Shown here: positions 61,647-64,000 of the stretch, piece by piece
Position numbering within the stretch: position 1 is the stretch's first letter
Layout of the letters: every line of letters begins with the position of its first letter
Source: Streptomyces sp. WM4235
GTDB lineage: Bacteria; Actinomycetota; Actinomycetes; Streptomycetales; Streptomycetaceae
Length of the DNA: 64,000 nucleotides
NCBI RefSeq assembly: GCF_001279725.1
Contig: NZ_LGDE01000425.1
Span: forward strand, 1 to 64,000
Direction of reading: 5' to 3'
Translations under genes and position numbers: made by a program
Notes under the pieces: generated by a model
Told to the model about the DNA's origin: nothing
What the model saw: the letters and a program-made list of their open reading frames with translations, nothing else
Database searches by the model: none

Positions 61647-62633
61647 ATGACAGCAGCCGCGTCCCCGCCCGAGGTGCTGCGCGCACCCCTGGTCGTCGAG
61701 TTCCCCTTCACCCGCTCCCTCGGGCCCGTTCAGAGCGCCTTCCTCACCGGTCTGCGCGAACGGGTCGTCCTCGGCGTCACGACGTCCGACGGCAGGGTGA
61801 TGGTCCCGCCCGTCGAATACGACCCCGTCACCGCCGACGAGATCCGCGACCTGGTCGAGGTGTCGGCGACCGGGACCGTCACCACCTGGGCGTGGAACGG
61901 CGATCCGCGCCCGCAGCAGCCCCTCGCCACCCCCTTCGCCTGGGTCCTCGTCCGCCTCGACGGCGCCGACACCGCGATCCTGCACGCCCTCGACGCACCC
62001 GACCCCGAGTCGGTGAGCACCGGCATGCGGGTCCGGATCCGCTGGGCGGCGGATCGCGTCGGGGCCATCACCGACATCGCCTGCTTCGAACCGGCCGACA
62101 CCCCCGCCGCACCGCAAGCCCCTCCGCGAGTTTCCCCGCAGGCCGTCCCGCACGACGGGGTCTTCGCGGACGCGGTCACCGGCATCGTCGCCGAGGCCCG
62201 CCTGGACTACACGTACAGTCCCGGCCGCGCCCAGACCGCCTACATCAACGCCCTCTCCGAGCGGCGGACCGTCGGCGAGCGCTGCCCCTCCTGCCACAAG
62301 GTGTACGTGCCCCCGCGCGGAGCCTGCCCGACCTGCGGGGTGGCCACCACCGACCGGGTCGAGGTCGGCCCCGCCGGAACGGTCACCACGTACTGCATCG
62401 TCAACATCAAGGCGCGCAACCTCGACATCGAAGTCCCCTACGTCTACGCCCACATCGCGCTCGACGGCGCGGACCTGGCCCTCCACGGCCGGATCGGCGG
62501 CATCCCCTACGACCAGGTCCGCATGGGCCTGCGCGTCGAACCCGTGTGGACCGAGGGCGGTCGCCACCCCGACCACTACCGCCCCACCGGCGAACCGGAC
62601 GCGGACTACGACGTGTACAAGGAGCTCATCTGA
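61647..62633 (+). CDS. double DUF35/OB-fold zinc-ribbon protein
   Basis: A 328-residue protein with two DUF35-like halves. The N-terminal half (about 20-150) is an OB-fold-like unit without the zinc site (GRVMVPPVEYDP). The C-terminal half (about 190-310) has a four-cysteine ribbon, CPSCHKVYVPPRGACPTCG, and the OB fold GTVTTYCIVNIKARN. Such proteins pair with thiolase-like Ltp enzymes and complete their active site, as in the Ltp2-ChsH2(DUF35) retro-aldolase. Its stop overlaps the next gene's start (TGATG), supporting a complex. The order resembles Rv3521-Rv3522. Confidence 0.85.
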   Translation: MTAAASPPEVLRAPLVVEFPFTRSLGPVQSAFLTGLRERVVLGVTTSDGRVMVPPVEYDPVTADEIRDLVEVSATGTVTTWAWNGDPRPQQPLATPFAWVLVRLDGADTAILHALDAPDPESVSTGMRVRIRWAADRVGAITDIACFEPADTPAAPQAPPRVSPQAVPHDGVFADAVTGIVAEARLDYTYSPGRAQTAYINALSERRTVGERCPSCHKVYVPPRGACPTCGVATTDRVEVGPAGTVTTYCIVNIKARNLDIEVPYVYAHIALDGADLALHGRIGGIPYDQVRMGLRVEPVWTEGGRHPDHYRPTGEPDADYDVYKELI

Positions 62634-63700
62634 TGGCCAGGACGAGCAGGCACGCGCGCGACGTGGCCGTCGTCGCCTTCGCCCAGAGCGACCACCGGCG
62701 CGACACCGACGAGCTCAGCGAAGTCGAGATGGTCATGCCGGTCCTGCACCGGGTACTGGCCCGGACCGGACTGAAGGCCGGCGAGATCGGCTTCACCTGC
62801 TCCGGCTCCAGCGACTACCTGGCGGGCAGGGCCTTCTCCTTCACCATGACCCTCGACGGGGTCGGCGCCTGGCCGCCGATCTCCGAGTCGCACGTGGAGA
62901 TGGACGGGGCCTGGGCCCTCTACGAGGCCTGGGTCAAGATCCAGACGGGCGAGGCCGACACCGCGCTCGTCTACGCGTACGGGAAGTCCTCGCCGGGATC
63001 GGTGCGCGACGTCATGACCCGACAGCTCGACCCGTACTACCTCGCCCCGCTCTGGCCCGACTCGGTGGCCCTGGCCGCCCTCCAGGCCCGGGCGCTGATC
63101 GACGCGGGCGAGACCGACGAGCGCGCCCTGGCCGCCATCGGAGCCCGCAGCCGGGCCTCCGCCGAGACCAACCCGCACGCCCAACTCAGGGGCCCCGTAC
63201 CCCAGGGCGAGTACCAGGTCGCCCCGCTGCGCACCGGGGACTGCCCCCCTGTCAGCGACGGCGCGGCCGCCGTCATCCTCGCCGCCGGGGACGTGGCCCG
63301 GGGGCTGTGCGAGCGGCCCGCCTGGATCACGGGCATCGACCACCGCATCGAGGCACACGGCCTCGGGCTCCGCGACCTCACCGACTCCGTGTCCACCCGG
63401 CTCGCCGCCGAGCAGGCCGGCGTCTTCGAGGGGGCCGTGGACACGGCCGAACTGCACGCGCCGTTCTCCTCCCAGGAGGTGGTGCTCCGCAAGGCGCTCC
63501 GGCTCGGCGACGAGGTGGACGTCAACCCGTCCGGCGGAGCGCTCGCCGCCCACCCGGTCATGGCCGCCGGCCTGATCCGCATCGGCGAGGCCGCCGCCCG
63601 CATCCACCGCGGCGAGTCCGACCGGGCCGTCGCCCACGCCACCTCCGGTCCCTGCCTCCAGCAGAACCTGGTCGCCGTCCTGGAAGGGGACCGAACATGA
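62633..63700 (+). CDS. thiolase-like lipid-transfer protein (Ltp4-like)
   Basis: A 355-residue thiolase-fold protein of the SCP2/Ltp group, opening VAVVAFAQSDHRRDTDELSE and with NPSGGALAAHPVMAAGLIR near the C-terminus. The classical nucleophilic Cys loop is not seen; the equivalent region reads SESHVEMDGAWALYEAW. It probably works with the DUF35 protein in carbon-carbon bond cleavage of a CoA ester rather than as an ordinary thiolase. It overlaps both neighbours (TGATG upstream, ATGA downstream). Confidence 0.83.
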   Translation: MARTSRHARDVAVVAFAQSDHRRDTDELSEVEMVMPVLHRVLARTGLKAGEIGFTCSGSSDYLAGRAFSFTMTLDGVGAWPPISESHVEMDGAWALYEAWVKIQTGEADTALVYAYGKSSPGSVRDVMTRQLDPYYLAPLWPDSVALAALQARALIDAGETDERALAAIGARSRASAETNPHAQLRGPVPQGEYQVAPLRTGDCPPVSDGAAAVILAAGDVARGLCERPAWITGIDHRIEAHGLGLRDLTDSVSTRLAAEQAGVFEGAVDTAELHAPFSSQEVVLRKALRLGDEVDVNPSGGALAAHPVMAAGLIRIGEAAARIHRGESDRAVAHATSGPCLQQNLVAVLEGDRT

Positions 63701-64000
63701 GCAAGGAGCCCGTGGCCGTCGTCGGCATCGGCCAGACCAAGCACGTCGCCGCCCGACACGACGTGTCCATCGCCGGACTCGTCCGGGAGGCGGCGGTACG
63801 CGCCCTGGAGGACGCCGAGTTGACCTGGGCGGACATCGACGCCGTGGTCATCGGCAAGGCCCCCGACTTCTTCGAGGGCGTGATGATGCCGGAGTTGTAC
63901 CTGGCGGACGCCCTCGGCGCGGTCGGCAAACCCATGCTCCGCGTCCACACGGCCGGCTCGGTGGGCGGCTCCACCGCCCTGGTCGCCATGAACCTGGTGG
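63697..64000 (+). CDS. thiolase-like lipid-transfer protein (Ltp3-like), partial
   Basis: The first 101 residues of a second thiolase-fold protein are in the window; the gene runs off the end. It opens VAVVGIGQTKHVAARHDVSI and has ADIDAVVIGKAPDFFEGVMM. The loop where thiolases carry the nucleophilic Cys reads LRVHTAGSVGGSTALVAMN, with no Cys, as in mycobacterial Ltp3-type proteins. It overlaps the preceding gene by four bases. Confidence 0.8.
   Translation, partial: MSKEPVAVVGIGQTKHVAARHDVSIAGLVREAAVRALEDAELTWADIDAVVIGKAPDFFEGVMMPELYLADALGAVGKPMLRVHTAGSVGGSTALVAMNLV

Noticed and set aside
1..64000. tRNA or rRNA genes and att sites
   Set aside because: No tRNA-like cloverleaf, rRNA signature or clear direct repeat flanking the island was recognised by eye; a dedicated search could still find one.

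Overview
The window is high-GC DNA with strong GC3 bias, SARP/AfsR-type regulators, actinobacterial F420-type and MpaB-type oxidoreductases and Streptomyces-type insertion-sequence remnants. It is best read as part of a Streptomyces chromosome (or close Streptomycetaceae relative). All functional calls come from reading the sequence; no database search was run.

Left flank (1-22.7 kb), chromosome-like. It holds kbl and a LysR regulator, a sugar-phosphate isomerase/class II aldolase pair, an acyl-CoA dehydrogenase behind a KstR-like box, an ADP-ribosylglycohydrolase, and an MFS pump divergent from an XRE/MmyB-type regulator. An MpaB-type oxygenase, a Ser/Thr kinase coupled to a flavin oxidoreductase, and an F420-type reductase follow. 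A flavin monooxygenase lies divergent from its TetR regulator across a 30-bp perfect palindrome. The flank ends with a secreted serine hydrolase, a nitronate-monooxygenase-like enzyme with an acyl-CoA synthetase, and a Ca2+/H+ antiporter closed by a strong terminator.

Accessory island (about 22.99-52.49 kb). A short C-terminal piece of a penicillin-acylase-family gene lies at the left edge. A signal-peptide-encoding N-terminal piece, same strand and correct order, lies at the right edge. The simplest reading is that the island sits inside, and has mostly replaced, one secreted acylase gene. IS256 and IS5-like remnants mark the edges. Contents, left to right: a barstar-domain immunity-like protein; a divergent amidohydrolase/SDR pair; an ECF sigma factor converging on an AfsR-type regulator; a lipoprotein and a BBE-like flavoprotein; two coupled membrane-anchored proteins; a TPR-CHAT protease with an alpha/beta hydrolase; a scar joining two broken genes (an OLD-type ATPase and a zinc-ribbon/P-loop protein); and a candidate RiPP operon.

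The candidate RiPP operon (minus strand, 48.6 to 41.9 kb) is the most interesting system. A LuxR-type regulator is followed by a 31-residue peptide gene whose GC3 jumps exactly at its ATG. Then come five genes that overlap end to end: two JmjC/cupin oxygenases, an MFS exporter, a 2OG-Fe(II) oxygenase and an RsgA-type ribosome-assembly GTPase. A large SARP-NB-ARC-TPR regulator is divergent from the LuxR gene. I infer a hydroxylated peptide that is exported, with the RsgA paralogue hinting at a ribosomal target or self-protection. This is a hypothesis.

Right flank (52.5-64 kb), CoA-thioester metabolism. It holds an acyl-CoA synthetase, a YihY/BrkB membrane protein, phenylacetate-CoA ligase with a TetR-type operator, small conserved proteins, and then a divergent locus. 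That locus (acyl-CoA synthetase versus enoyl-CoA hydratase, DUF35 protein and two Ltp thiolase-like proteins) matches the order of the mycobacterial fadD19-echA19-...-ltp4-ltp3 sterol side-chain region. Its promoter carries a second KstR-like box and a palindrome shared with the promoter at 18.6 kb, linking the two flanks into one probable regulon. The last gene runs off the window.
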